64,000 nucleotides of DNA, from positions 558,001 to 622,000 of the forward strand of contig NZ_CP058316.1 in assembly GCF_013389665.1 (NCBI RefSeq), read 5' to 3'. This stretch comes from Microbacterium oleivorans (lineage in GTDB: Bacteria > Actinomycetota > Actinomycetes > Actinomycetales > Microbacteriaceae). The notes under the pieces are model-generated. The model was not told the DNA's origin. It was given only the letters and a program-made list of their open reading frames with translations, and ran no database searches. Positions 1 through 8,130 of this stretch are shown here, in pieces; the first letter of the stretch is position 1; every line of letters begins with the position of its first letter. The position numbers were made by a program, and so were the translations under genes.

Positions 1-757
1 CGTCGATGACGACGCTGACCTGCGAGTCGAAGGTGGCCGCGCCCGGCGGCGCGAAGTCGCGCCACGGACTCCACGGACCGGCCAGGGAGGAGGCGGTGGC
101 GTACTTGTTGTCGTTGGTGCTCCATCCCGTCAAGTCGGAGCCGAAGAGGTAATAGGTGCCGTCGTGGCGCACGAGGGCGGGCGACTCGTAACCGATCTCG
201 GGCCGCTGCTGCTGGCGCAGCGTGACCACGGTCGACTCGACGGCCAGATAGTCCGAGCGCAGCCGGTGGATGTGCAGCCCGTTGTCGCGGTCTTCCGAGA
301 GCAGGTATCCGACGCCGTCCTCCTGGTACACCCCGATGTCGCGGCTGATCGTGCCCAGCGGGCGTTCGCTGCCGACGTAGGTGTACGGGCCGGCGGGTGC
401 ATCGGCGACGGCAAACCCCACGCGCGCGGCGCCGTAGTCGGGAGTGTCGATGTGCAGGAACATCACCCAGTGCCCGTCGGGATGCCGCAGAGCTTTGGGC
501 CGTTCGACGATGCGGTCGGGGCCGATGTCGCCCGTTCCCGCGACCAGTGCGTCGCCCTCGAACCGCCACTGCGCGAGATCGTCCGACGAGTAGCAGGCGA
601 CGGCGGTGAAGCGGTCACCGCGCGTCTTGTCCTCGCCCCAGGCGTACCAGCGCTCGCCGACCCGCTGCACGCCGATGCCGTGCAGCTGGGCGACCCGGCC
701 GCGGTCGTCGCGGAACACGGTTCCGGGAAAGATGGCCCTCGGGTCGTTCGCGGTCAT
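1..757 (-). CDS. GH43 family glycosidase, partial (C-terminus beyond window)
   Basis: Family 43 glycoside hydrolase-like protein, about 252 residues visible; the stop lies off the left edge. No signal peptide is seen, so it should act in the cytoplasm on imported oligosaccharides. The N-terminal order HGIG, WYAWGED, CYSSDDLAQW, ERPKALRHPDGHWVMF and SRDIGVYQEDG matches the five-bladed propeller pattern of exo-beta-1,3-galactanase-like members (GH43 subfamily 24) as I remember them. The ATG at 757 overlaps the stop of the GH36 gene as ATGA, so it is translationally coupled and the last visible gene of the sugar operon. The substrate is inferred only; other GH43 activities (arabinosidase, xylosidase) are possible. 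Confidence 0.8.
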   Translation of the reverse strand, partial: MTANDPRAIFPGTVFRDDRGRVAQLHGIGVQRVGERWYAWGEDKTRGDRFTAVACYSSDDLAQWRFEGDALVAGTGDIGPDRIVERPKALRHPDGHWVMFLHIDTPDYGAARVGFAVADAPAGPYTYVGSERPLGTISRDIGVYQEDGVGYLLSEDRDNGLHIHRLRSDYLAVESTVVTLRQQQRPEIGYESPALVRHDGTYYLFGSDLTGWSTNDNKYATASSLAGPWSPWRDFAPPGAATFDSQVSVVID

Positions 758-2850
758 CGGTTCTCAGCCCTGACGATGCGGATGACGCGGGCGGTGCGCC
801 CGGCGATCGTGCGCACGGCGAGACCGTCCGGCGTCGCCTCGACGTTCCAGCCGTCCCACGCGGGAAAGAGCGGATGCGGCTCGCCGGTCAACCCCGGCAC
901 GATCACGCTCGCCGCCGCGTCGCCGCGGTCCCAGACGAAGACATCGTCGTGATCGTCCGATCTTAGCCCCAGGCACACGAGGGGATCGTCCCACGCCGGC
1001 AGCCCAAGCGGCCAGAATGGCTCGGCGTCGCGCAGCCCCTCGCGCATCCCCCGGTGCACCCGGACGGCTTCCCGCACGAGCTCCCGCTGGTCGCCGTGCA
1101 GCTCGTGCAGGAAGCCGGAGAGGTAGAGCCGCCCCGACAGACCGGTCACCAGGGTGAAGGCCGTCTCTTCGAGATCCATGCCGGCAGCGGGGTAGGCCCA
1201 GTTGCCGCACTGCTCGGGCGCGATCGCCATCGGCGCGGACGCGGCGATGGGCGGGTACAGCGCGAAGTCCTGCTGGTCGCTCGTGGACTGCAGGTGCGTC
1301 ACCGAGAGCAGTGCGTAGTCCGCCCGCATCGCGCCGGAGCTGCAGTTCTCCATCTGCAGGCCGGGGTGGCGACGCTGTACCTGTGCCAGCCAGTCTCGAA
1401 AAGCCCGCGTGTGGGCGAGCAGTCCGGCCGCGGCCGTGGTCGCGTCGTCCTCGGTCCCGGCACCGGCGTTGATGTTGTAGTCGAGCTTGAGGTAGCTGAC
1501 GTCGTGGTCGGCCACGAGTGCGTCGATCGTCGCATCCAGGTGCGCGCGAGCGGCGGGGTGGCGGAAGTCGAGGTGGAACCGGTCGTGCTCGCGGACGCGC
1601 GTTCCGAACCGGTGGAAGAACGCCGCCTCCGGCAGCTTCTGCGCCGCGGGACTCTGCGCTCCCACGACCTCGGGTTCGAGCCAGATGCCCACGCGCATGC
1701 CGTGCGACCGGATGCGGCGGGTCAGCGCCCGCAGGCCGCCCGAGAACCGCGCGTCGGCCTCGCGCCACTCCCCCACCGTGGCCCACCAGTCGCCGATCGC
1801 CGGGTCGGCGAACCATCCCGCGTCGATGCAGAACACCTCGGCGCCGTCCTCGGCGGCGGCATCGATGAGGGGCTCGAGCGCCTCGGTCGACGGCTGGCCC
1901 ATGAGGGTGTTCATGAAGTCGTTGTAGACGACGGGCAGCGGCTCGTCGCGGGCGTCGGGTCGACGCGACCGGCGCAGAGCGGTCAGCTCCGCGATGGCGT
2001 CGTCCACACCGCCGACGCCGACGGCGAGCGCGACGGGCACCGCCTCGAACGTTTCGCCGGGGGCGAGCTCGTGGGCGAACCCGTGCTCGAGGTCGGTGGG
2101 TCCGAGCAGGCTGAGCACGCCGCCCTGACGGGTCTGGCTGAGGTCGACGTGCCAGCCCGCGCTCGTCTCGATCTGCCACGCGAGCGCTTGACCGGTGACG
2201 TCGTCGACGAGGTAGCCGACCGGAACCCACTCACCGCTCGACCAGGCCCCGTGGCTGGTGAACCCCGCACGGCCGCGTCCGTCCTGGCCGTGGAGGGCGA
2301 GATCGGTGCCCGGGAGCAGCCGGCGGACCGCGACGCGCTCCCAGCGGTTCTCGGCGAGCCATTCCGAGCGTGCCGTGCCGAGCGCGAACCCGTCGAGGTC
2401 GTCCTGGTCGCGTCCGAACCCGAGCGCCGCGGTCACCACCGCGGTGAGCACGACCGGCTCGGCCGACGTGTTGGTGACGCTCGTCTCGACGCGCACGGCG
2501 GATCGACCCGGCACCCGGATCACCGTGGTGGTCACCAGCAGCCCGGTGACCTCGTCGCGCTGCGTCACCACGGCGACGTCGCCACCGGCATCCGCCACGA
2601 CGTCGATGATGCGCAGGCGCTGCCCGACTGCGGATCGCACGTAGGCCTGGCTGGTGCGGGCGCGCTGCTCGCGCGAGGTGAACAGTTCGGTCAGGGCGAC
2701 CTCGGCGCGGCCGAACACGGATGAGCCGAAGAGGGCGCTCAGAGCCGCGGGCCCGTCCGGCGATGCGACGATCGGGGCGGGGGTGACGGGAGCGGGTGCG
2801 ACGAGGGAATCGATGATGCGGCCTTCTGTAGATGGGGCGTCGATGGTCAT
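754..2850 (-). CDS. GH36 alpha-galactosidase
   Basis: Alpha-galactosidase of glycoside hydrolase family 36, 698 residues, the usual size for the bacterial clade. An N-terminal beta-sandwich (about 1-290) precedes the (beta/alpha)8 barrel. Seen in the barrel: FCIDAGWF near 340, WLEPEVVG near 395, the nucleophile motif YLKLDYN near 455, and ENCSSGAMRADYALL followed by STSDQQD, which carries the expected acid/base Asp. There is no signal peptide, so the enzyme should hydrolyse terminal alpha-galactosides after uptake. The ATG overlaps the DUF624 stop (ATGA) and the stop overlaps the GH43 start, placing it deep in the operon. Exact linkage preference cannot be read from sequence. Confidence 0.92.
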   Translation of the reverse strand: MTIDAPSTEGRIIDSLVAPAPVTPAPIVASPDGPAALSALFGSSVFGRAEVALTELFTSREQRARTSQAYVRSAVGQRLRIIDVVADAGGDVAVVTQRDEVTGLLVTTTVIRVPGRSAVRVETSVTNTSAEPVVLTAVVTAALGFGRDQDDLDGFALGTARSEWLAENRWERVAVRRLLPGTDLALHGQDGRGRAGFTSHGAWSSGEWVPVGYLVDDVTGQALAWQIETSAGWHVDLSQTRQGGVLSLLGPTDLEHGFAHELAPGETFEAVPVALAVGVGGVDDAIAELTALRRSRRPDARDEPLPVVYNDFMNTLMGQPSTEALEPLIDAAAEDGAEVFCIDAGWFADPAIGDWWATVGEWREADARFSGGLRALTRRIRSHGMRVGIWLEPEVVGAQSPAAQKLPEAAFFHRFGTRVREHDRFHLDFRHPAARAHLDATIDALVADHDVSYLKLDYNINAGAGTEDDATTAAAGLLAHTRAFRDWLAQVQRRHPGLQMENCSSGAMRADYALLSVTHLQSTSDQQDFALYPPIAASAPMAIAPEQCGNWAYPAAGMDLEETAFTLVTGLSGRLYLSGFLHELHGDQRELVREAVRVHRGMREGLRDAEPFWPLGLPAWDDPLVCLGLRSDDHDDVFVWDRGDAAASVIVPGLTGEPHPLFPAWDGWNVEATPDGLAVRTIAGRTARVIRIVRAENR

Positions 2851-3542
2851 GCGTGCGCTCTCCGCCCTGCGCGTGCGACGAGGGCGTCCGCGGATGCCGC
2901 GAGGCTGGGGACGAACAGCAGCAGGCTCCAGCCGATGAGCGGGATGGCCGGTGCCGCCACGACGGCCCAGACGAGGAAGAACCGGGTCACGGTGGACACC
3001 GGTCGCCGGAGCAGCGCCTTACCGGCGGTGGCGAGCGCGGCGACCGGGCGCCGGCTCGCACCCTGGCCGAGCCCGGCGGACAGGCCGATCGAGAACACCA
3101 CCAGCAGGGTCGCCGCCAGCACCACCCCGACGAGCATCGCGTCGGAGGCGCCGAACAGCGCGAGGTCGTACCCGAGGATCAGCGCGACGCCGGTGGCGGC
3201 GAGCCACCACCACCACAGTTCCCGGGCGGCGAGCGCGTAGGCCGTCCAGAACCCGCGGCCGGGCCGCACGTCCGTCCGCGCCTCGAGACGGGCGCCGCTC
3301 ACCGCCGCCAGTGCCGCCAGCCCCGGGCCGACGGGCGCGAGCGAGACGACACCCAGCACGACGGCGAGATGCGTCGGCTGCCACCCGACGAGCGCGGTGA
3401 ACGCGAGCGCCGGAACCAGGCACGCGATGAACTGAGCCGACACCGCGAAGTGATGCCAGACGAACAGGAGGGCGCGTGAGAGCGGCGCGTCGTACGCGAC
3501 AGCCGATGCGACGCGGGCGCCGAGCCCTGTGACCGCGGTCAT
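2847..3542 (-). CDS. DUF624 (YesL-like) membrane protein
   Basis: Membrane protein of the DUF624/YesL family, 231 residues with about five hydrophobic segments starting near residue 25 (LLFVWHHFAVSAQFIACLVP). YesL-like proteins are regularly encoded with CUT1 sugar transporters and glycosidases, but their molecular role is unknown. I chose the internal ATG at 3542 because it overlaps the upstream permease stop as ATGA; the longer open frame upstream is Arg/His-rich and is the shadow of the permease gene. Its stop overlaps the GH36 start in the same way. Confidence 0.85.
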   Translation of the reverse strand: MTAVTGLGARVASAVAYDAPLSRALLFVWHHFAVSAQFIACLVPALAFTALVGWQPTHLAVVLGVVSLAPVGPGLAALAAVSGARLEARTDVRPGRGFWTAYALAARELWWWWLAATGVALILGYDLALFGASDAMLVGVVLAATLLVVFSIGLSAGLGQGASRRPVAALATAGKALLRRPVSTVTRFFLVWAVVAAPAIPLIGWSLLLFVPSLAASADALVARAGRRAHA

Positions 3543-4432
3543 CCCTTCACCGCCCCGATCGACATGCCCTTGACGAAATAGCGCTGGAAGGCGGCGAAGA
3601 TCGCCACGGACGGCACGATCGCGAGGATGGCGCCGGTGTAGATGAGCTGCCACTGCGAGGTGAGCAGTCCGACCATCCGGTTGATGGCGACGTTGATGGT
3701 GCCCGCCGACGACGAGTCGAGGAACACCAGCGGGATGAAGAAGTCGTTCCACAGCCCGAGCGCCTGGATGATGACGAACGCCGAGGTCACCGGCAGCAGC
3801 ATCGGGAAGACGATCGCCCAGAAGGTGCGGAGCCGCCCGGCGCCGTCGACGTTGGCGGCCTCTTCGACCTCGATGGGGATGCCCTTGATGAAGCTGCAGT
3901 ACAGCAGCACCCCGAACGAGGCGGCACCGCCGAGGTGCACGAGGATGACGCTCGTCAGCGTGCCGTAGAGCCCGACGTCGTCGAAGCCCTTCACGAGCGG
4001 GATCATCCGCACCTGGAAGGGGATCATCAGGCCGGCGATGAAGACGATGTAGAGGATGCGGGAGGTGCGCCCGCCGACGCGTTCGATGCCGTAGGCGGCC
4101 ATCGGCACGAGGGCGACGAGCAGGATCACCGTCACCACCGTGATGATGAGCGTGTTCAGCAGCGCCTCGCCGTAGTCGGTCTGCTGGAAGAGCTGGACGT
4201 AGTTGTCGAAGCTGAAGCTCGTGGGCAGGCCCATCGGGTCGATCGTGATCTCGGAGTACGAGCGGAACGAGTTGAGCAGGGCGTAGAGCACCGGACTCGC
4301 GACGATCAGCACGAGCGCCGAGAGCACGACGGCGACGACGATCTCGCCCGGCGTCCAGCGCTTGCGCGCTCGGGCGGCCTTCGGCGCGCGCACGGCGCGG
4401 TCGGCGGTGCGGATGCGGTCGGGTGCGCTCAT
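3539..4432 (-). CDS. Carbohydrate ABC transporter permease (MalG/CUT1 type)
   Basis: Inner-membrane permease of a CUT1 sugar importer, 297 residues, six predicted membrane segments. The EAA loop that docks the ATPase is visible as EVEEAANVDGAGRLRTFWAI near residue 200, followed by the conserved hydrophobic tail ending in FVKGMSIGAVKG, typical of MalG-like subunits. The ATG at 4432 overlaps the stop of the partner permease (ATGA). No ATPase gene is present in the locus, as is common in actinobacteria where a shared MsiK-type ATPase serves several CUT1 systems. Confidence 0.95.
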   Translation of the reverse strand: MSAPDRIRTADRAVRAPKAARARKRWTPGEIVVAVVLSALVLIVASPVLYALLNSFRSYSEITIDPMGLPTSFSFDNYVQLFQQTDYGEALLNTLIITVVTVILLVALVPMAAYGIERVGGRTSRILYIVFIAGLMIPFQVRMIPLVKGFDDVGLYGTLTSVILVHLGGAASFGVLLYCSFIKGIPIEVEEAANVDGAGRLRTFWAIVFPMLLPVTSAFVIIQALGLWNDFFIPLVFLDSSSAGTINVAINRMVGLLTSQWQLIYTGAILAIVPSVAIFAAFQRYFVKGMSIGAVKG

Positions 4433-5466
4433 GCCTGGATCTCCCTCTTGCGCATGTAGGCGTTGGCGGCGACCGTGCTGACGATCACCACGAGGAACAG
4501 CAGGATCGCGGCGGCACTGCCGAACCCGGCGCGATACTCGCCGAAGCCGACCTTGTAGATGAAGAACGCCATGGTCTCGCTGACGAAGCCGGGGCCGCCT
4601 GCGGTGAGGACGAGGACCTGATCGAAGATCGTCCACCCGGCGATCATCGCGAGGGTCATGTTGACCGTCACCGCGCCGGCCAGCATCGGCCAGGTCACGT
4701 GGCGGAAGACCTGACGCCCCGTTGCACCGTCGATGCGCGCGGCCTCGATCAGGTCGGGCGGAACCGACTGCAGGTTCGCGAGGTAGATGAGGGTGGTGTT
4801 GCCGCCGAGAGTGAAGCAGACGATGAACAGGATGACCCAGACGACGATGTCGCTGTCGCCGAGCCAGTCGCGCGCCCACTCGGGCATCCCGACGTCCCGG
4901 AGCACGGTGTTCACCGAGCCGAAGTTGAAGTTCAGCAGGTACTTCCAGATCGTGGCGAGGATGAACCCGCTCACGAGCGAGGGCAGGTAGACCGCCGTGC
5001 GGAAGAAGCCCTGCAGATGCACGAGCTTGTCGAGCATCAGCGCCACGGCCAGCGAGATCACGTTGATGATGACGGCCGAGCCGAGGCCGAGCAGGAGGGT
5101 GTTCTTGACCGCGTTCCAGAACCGCCCGCTCGAGACGATCTCCTCGTAGTTGCGCCCGCCGACGTAGGCGTAGTCGTCACTGATGCCGTCCCAGTCGGTG
5201 AAGCTCAGCTGGAGGGACTGCAGCGACGGGAGGATCACCATCAGCAGGTAGACCACGAGCGCCGGGGCGACGAAGCCGAGCATCGCCCACCGCACGCCCC
5301 GGAATCGCCGGATGCGGCGGGCGGGCGGCGGCGCCACGCTCACGGGTGCGAGCTCGTCGGAGGCGCCCTCGGGGAGGTCGTCGAGCGGGCCTCGGCCGCG
5401 GAGCCGCACCGCGGCGGCGACCGCCGTCGTCTGGCCCTGCGCACTGCTCTGATCAGTCACGGGCAT
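4429..5466 (-). CDS. Carbohydrate ABC transporter permease (MalF/CUT1 type)
   Basis: First permease of the CUT1 importer, 345 residues. An 80-residue soluble N-terminus rich in Arg precedes six membrane segments beginning at WAMLGFVAPALVVYLLMVIL. The EAA motif is LIEAARIDGATGRQVFRHVT near residue 240, and the tail ends with the MRKRE element. The ATG at 5466 has an AAAGGA ribosome site nine bases upstream. It follows the binding-protein gene after 60 bases that hold a perfect 12-bp hairpin, and overlaps the second permease by four bases. Confidence 0.95.
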   Translation of the reverse strand: MPVTDQSSAQGQTTAVAAAVRLRGRGPLDDLPEGASDELAPVSVAPPPARRIRRFRGVRWAMLGFVAPALVVYLLMVILPSLQSLQLSFTDWDGISDDYAYVGGRNYEEIVSSGRFWNAVKNTLLLGLGSAVIINVISLAVALMLDKLVHLQGFFRTAVYLPSLVSGFILATIWKYLLNFNFGSVNTVLRDVGMPEWARDWLGDSDIVVWVILFIVCFTLGGNTTLIYLANLQSVPPDLIEAARIDGATGRQVFRHVTWPMLAGAVTVNMTLAMIAGWTIFDQVLVLTAGGPGFVSETMAFFIYKVGFGEYRAGFGSAAAILLFLVVIVSTVAANAYMRKREIQA

Positions 5467-5487
5467 TCCTTTCAGCTCGGATGAGCC

Positions 5488-5519
5488 GTCCCCCGGGCGA
5501 CGGGTGCCGCCCGGGGGAC
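5488..5519 (-). promoter_or_regulatory. Intercistronic hairpin after binding-protein gene
   Basis: Perfect inverted repeat with 12-bp arms (5488-5499 and 5508-5519; arm GTCCCCCGGGCG) and an 8-base loop, between the stop of the solute-binding gene (5527) and the ribosome site of the first permease. There is no T-run. Such hairpins in sugar-ABC operons act as partial terminators or 3' stabilisers that keep the binding protein in excess over the membrane subunits; that role is inferred. Confidence 0.7.
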
Positions 5520-5526
5520 GACGGGG

Positions 5527-6882
5527 TCAGCCTGCGGCGACCGTCTTGTCGAACTCCGCCTGGACCTTCGCGATCGTGTCGTCGACGCTCGACTGACCGT
5601 CCTGCATCTCGATGCGCGCCTGGCGGAAGAAGGTGTTGAAGCCGCTGAAGTTCGCCAGCGGAGAGGTGTTCTCGTACCAGACGAGCTCGGGGCTCTCCAG
5701 GAGCGCGAAGTAGTCCGCTGCCCCGGGGATCGAGCTGTTCCGGGTGATCTCGTCGGATGCCACGATGTTCGGGGCGATCCACCCCGAGGCCTCCATGAGG
5801 TCGGCGGCGTCGACCGAGTAGAAGTACTCGAGGAACTCCACGGCACCGGCCAGCTGGTCCTCGTCCTCGGCCGCCTGGGCCGAGATCGCCAAGCCCGTCG
5901 CGGTGTCGCCGTTGACGGCGTTCTTCAGCACGTTGATCGAGCCGTCCTCGGCCGGGACGATGAACAGGCCCGCCTCGAACTCGGGGTCGACCTTCGCGAT
6001 GTCGTTCAGGCGCCCGATGCCCGCCGACGAGGTCGCCATGACGGCCATGTCGTTCACCAGCAGGGTCGTGGTCTGGGCGTCGGCGGTGGACTGCCACCCC
6101 TCGAGCACGTACTGGTCGGTGATGTCCTTGAGCTTCTGCAGCGGCTCGCGCAGGTCCTCGACCGATGCCTGACCGTTCTGCGCCGCGGTCCAGAACCCGC
6201 CCTCCTGCCCCCACTCGGCGAAGGTGGGCGCGGCGAGCTGCTTCCACAGCTGGTCGCTCGGCCACACCTCGGCGGCGGCGGTCGCCAGCGGCACGTCGCC
6301 GTTCGCGGTGATCTCGGCCAGCAGATCCTCGAACTCGGCGTAATCGGCGGGTGGCGTGAGCCCGTTGTCGTCGAAATACGTCTTGTTGTAGACGATGTTC
6401 AGGCCGATCTCGCCGTTGAGCGCACCGTTGGGCACCGTGTAGACGTCGCCGTTGGCAGCGGCGGCCACGGCGTCGGGCTCGAGGAGCTCGGTCACGGTCT
6501 CGGGAATCGGCGACAGCTTGCCGGCCTGGATGTAGGTCAGCGTGTCGCGCATGTCGACGATCGCCGGCCAGTTCCCCGTGGCATCCATGGTCTTGATCGC
6601 GGTTGCGTAGTCGCTGCCGGCCGGCAGCGGGTCGAGCTGCACCGTGGTGGTCTCGCTCTGCTCGTTGAAGTCGTCGACGAGCTCGGACACGACGTTGTTC
6701 CAGGTCTCGTCGCCGGTGGCGTACAAGAAGCGGATGGTCGTGCGCTCACCGCCGCCGGTCGTGTCTGCGCTCGCGCAGCCCGTCAGCAGCAGCGCGGTCG
6801 CCGATGCGATCCCGACGCCCGCGAGGAGGCTGCGGCGGAGCGACGCTGCCCGAGCCCGGTCGCGCACCATTGCGTGGTCCAT
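5527..6882 (-). CDS. CUT1 extracellular sugar-binding lipoprotein
   Basis: Solute-binding lipoprotein of the ABC importer (SBP family 1), 451 residues. A positively charged start and hydrophobic stretch end in the lipobox LLTGC with the lipid-modified Cys near residue 36, so it is tethered to the outer face of the membrane. The mature part has the two-lobe fold pattern with IRFLYATGDETWNNVVSELV at its start and an acidic, aromatic-rich body. The ATG at 6882 has GGGAG seven bases upstream; a second in-frame ATG four codons on is possible. It is the first gene of the operon, preceded by an operator identical to that of the secreted lyase gene. Confidence 0.93.
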   Translation of the reverse strand: MDHAMVRDRARAASLRRSLLAGVGIASATALLLTGCASADTTGGGERTTIRFLYATGDETWNNVVSELVDDFNEQSETTTVQLDPLPAGSDYATAIKTMDATGNWPAIVDMRDTLTYIQAGKLSPIPETVTELLEPDAVAAAANGDVYTVPNGALNGEIGLNIVYNKTYFDDNGLTPPADYAEFEDLLAEITANGDVPLATAAAEVWPSDQLWKQLAAPTFAEWGQEGGFWTAAQNGQASVEDLREPLQKLKDITDQYVLEGWQSTADAQTTTLLVNDMAVMATSSAGIGRLNDIAKVDPEFEAGLFIVPAEDGSINVLKNAVNGDTATGLAISAQAAEDEDQLAGAVEFLEYFYSVDAADLMEASGWIAPNIVASDEITRNSSIPGAADYFALLESPELVWYENTSPLANFSGFNTFFRQARIEMQDGQSSVDDTIAKVQAEFDKTVAAG

Positions 6883-6928
6883 GTGATCTCCCTCGATTCA
6901 GGTCGGACACCCCCGTCCGCCTGTTGGA

Positions 6929-6958
6929 ACAGTAACCCGAATGGATAGCGTTTGCCAA
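6929..6958 (-). promoter_or_regulatory. Promoter with LacI-type operator before binding-protein gene
   Basis: On the minus strand a -35-like TTGGCA (6953-6958) and a -10-like TACTGT (6929-6934) are 18 bases apart. The 16-base element TGGCAAACGCTATCCA (6942-6957) begins inside the -35 box. The same 16 bases occur before the lyase gene (11966-11981), and a 12/16 match precedes lacI. A CG-centred, A-rich element overlapping the -35 fits repression by the adjacent LacI protein. The hexamers are my reading, not mapped. Confidence 0.65.
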
Positions 6959-6991
6959 CCCCTCCGCGAAAGTCCATCCTCGCGCGGTCCG

Positions 6992-8035
6992 TCAGTCGCG
7001 TCGGCGGATGGGGACGCCGTGCACGATCGGGGTGGCACGCAGCGCGATGACCGCCTCGGGGCCGGCATCGTCGTCGAACGCCAGCGACATCGCCGCCTCG
7101 CCGAACGCCTCCAGCGGCACCTCGACGGTGCTGAAGCGCGGCAGCAGGTCACCGAGCATCGGGACGTGGTCGAAGCCGGCGACCTCGATGTCGCGGGGCG
7201 CCTCGATGCCGACGTCCCGGAGCCGGGCGATGGCGCCCACCGCCATCGTGTCGCTCATCGCGGCGATGACCTCGATGTCGCCCAGGTGGTCTTCGAGCCG
7301 GCGCACCGCCTCGTAGCCGCCGTCGCGCGAGAAGGGACGATGGATGATGCGGTCGGGATCGACGGCGACGCCGAGCTCGGCGAGACCGAGCAGGAAGCCC
7401 TCGACACGGTCGCGCGCGGTGATCTCGCTCACCGGAGCCGAGATGATGGCGAAGCGCCGGCGGCCCGTCTCGGCGAGCCCTCGGGCGAGCAGTCGCGCGG
7501 CTTCGCGGTTGTCGACCGTCACCGCCGGGAACGGCAACCGACTGTCGCCGATGACGACGACACGGGTGCCGTCTTCGGCAAGGGTGTTCAGCTGGGCTCC
7601 GAGCGCCGTCTCGCGCCGGGTGTCGGCGGTGCGGCTCGTGCCGATGATGACCGCGCGGTGCCGCTCGCCGCGCAGCTGGGTGAGCAGGTCGAGCTCGCGC
7701 AGCGGGTCGTCGCGGGTCGCGCGAACCGAGACCGACACGCCGCGCTTCTCGGCGGCGTGCATGATGCCCGAGATCATCGTCGCCGAACCGAAGTCGTCGA
7801 TGTCGCTCACGAGCAGCGCGACCGTGCGCGCGCGCCCGTCCTTGATCGCCTGCGCCGCGGAGTTCACCGAGTATCCCAGGGCACGGGCGGCATCCTGAAC
7901 CCGCCGACGCAGTTCGGGCGACCCGCTCTGGGTGCCACGCACACCGCCGTTCAGTGCGCGCGAGGCCGTCGGCACCGACACGCCGGCGAGCCGGGCCACG
8001 TCGGTCAGAGTCGGCGGTTTCTCGAGCTTCGCCAT
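6992..8035 (-). CDS. LacI-family transcriptional repressor
   Basis: Sugar-responsive repressor, 347 residues. The helix-turn-helix and hinge helix are clear at residues 8-35 (LTDVARLAGVSVPTASRALN), followed by the periplasmic-binding-protein-like effector domain with RTVALLVSDIDD near 65 and DTMAVGAIARLRD near 265. ATG at 8035 has GGAGG seven bases before it. It lies upstream of, and on the same strand as, the ABC operon. It probably binds the 16-base element before the binding protein and the lyase, and a weaker site before its own gene. The effector is probably an oligosaccharide of the pathway. Confidence 0.93.
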   Translation of the reverse strand: MAKLEKPPTLTDVARLAGVSVPTASRALNGGVRGTQSGSPELRRRVQDAARALGYSVNSAAQAIKDGRARTVALLVSDIDDFGSATMISGIMHAAEKRGVSVSVRATRDDPLRELDLLTQLRGERHRAVIIGTSRTADTRRETALGAQLNTLAEDGTRVVVIGDSRLPFPAVTVDNREAARLLARGLAETGRRRFAIISAPVSEITARDRVEGFLLGLAELGVAVDPDRIIHRPFSRDGGYEAVRRLEDHLGDIEVIAAMSDTMAVGAIARLRDVGIEAPRDIEVAGFDHVPMLGDLLPRFSTVEVPLEAFGEAAMSLAFDDDAGPEAVIALRATPIVHGVPIRRRD

Positions 8036-8053
8036 GACACCTCCGGCACGCGA

Positions 8054-8069
8054 GTGAAAACGCTGTCCA
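8054..8069 (-). promoter_or_regulatory. Degenerate LacI operator before lacI gene
   Basis: GTGAAAACGCTGTCCA on the plus strand matches 12 of 16 positions of TGGCAAACGCTATCCA, the reverse complement of the plus-strand form shared by the two other sites. It lies 19-34 bases upstream of the repressor start, a position suited to autoregulation. The weaker match is what would be expected for a moderately autorepressed gene; this is inference. Confidence 0.5.
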
Positions 8070-8130
8070 CTCTAGGCCGTCGCGCCGGCGGGCGAGCGGA
8101 GCCGCGCCCGCGCCCGTCCGCTCGCGCCGA

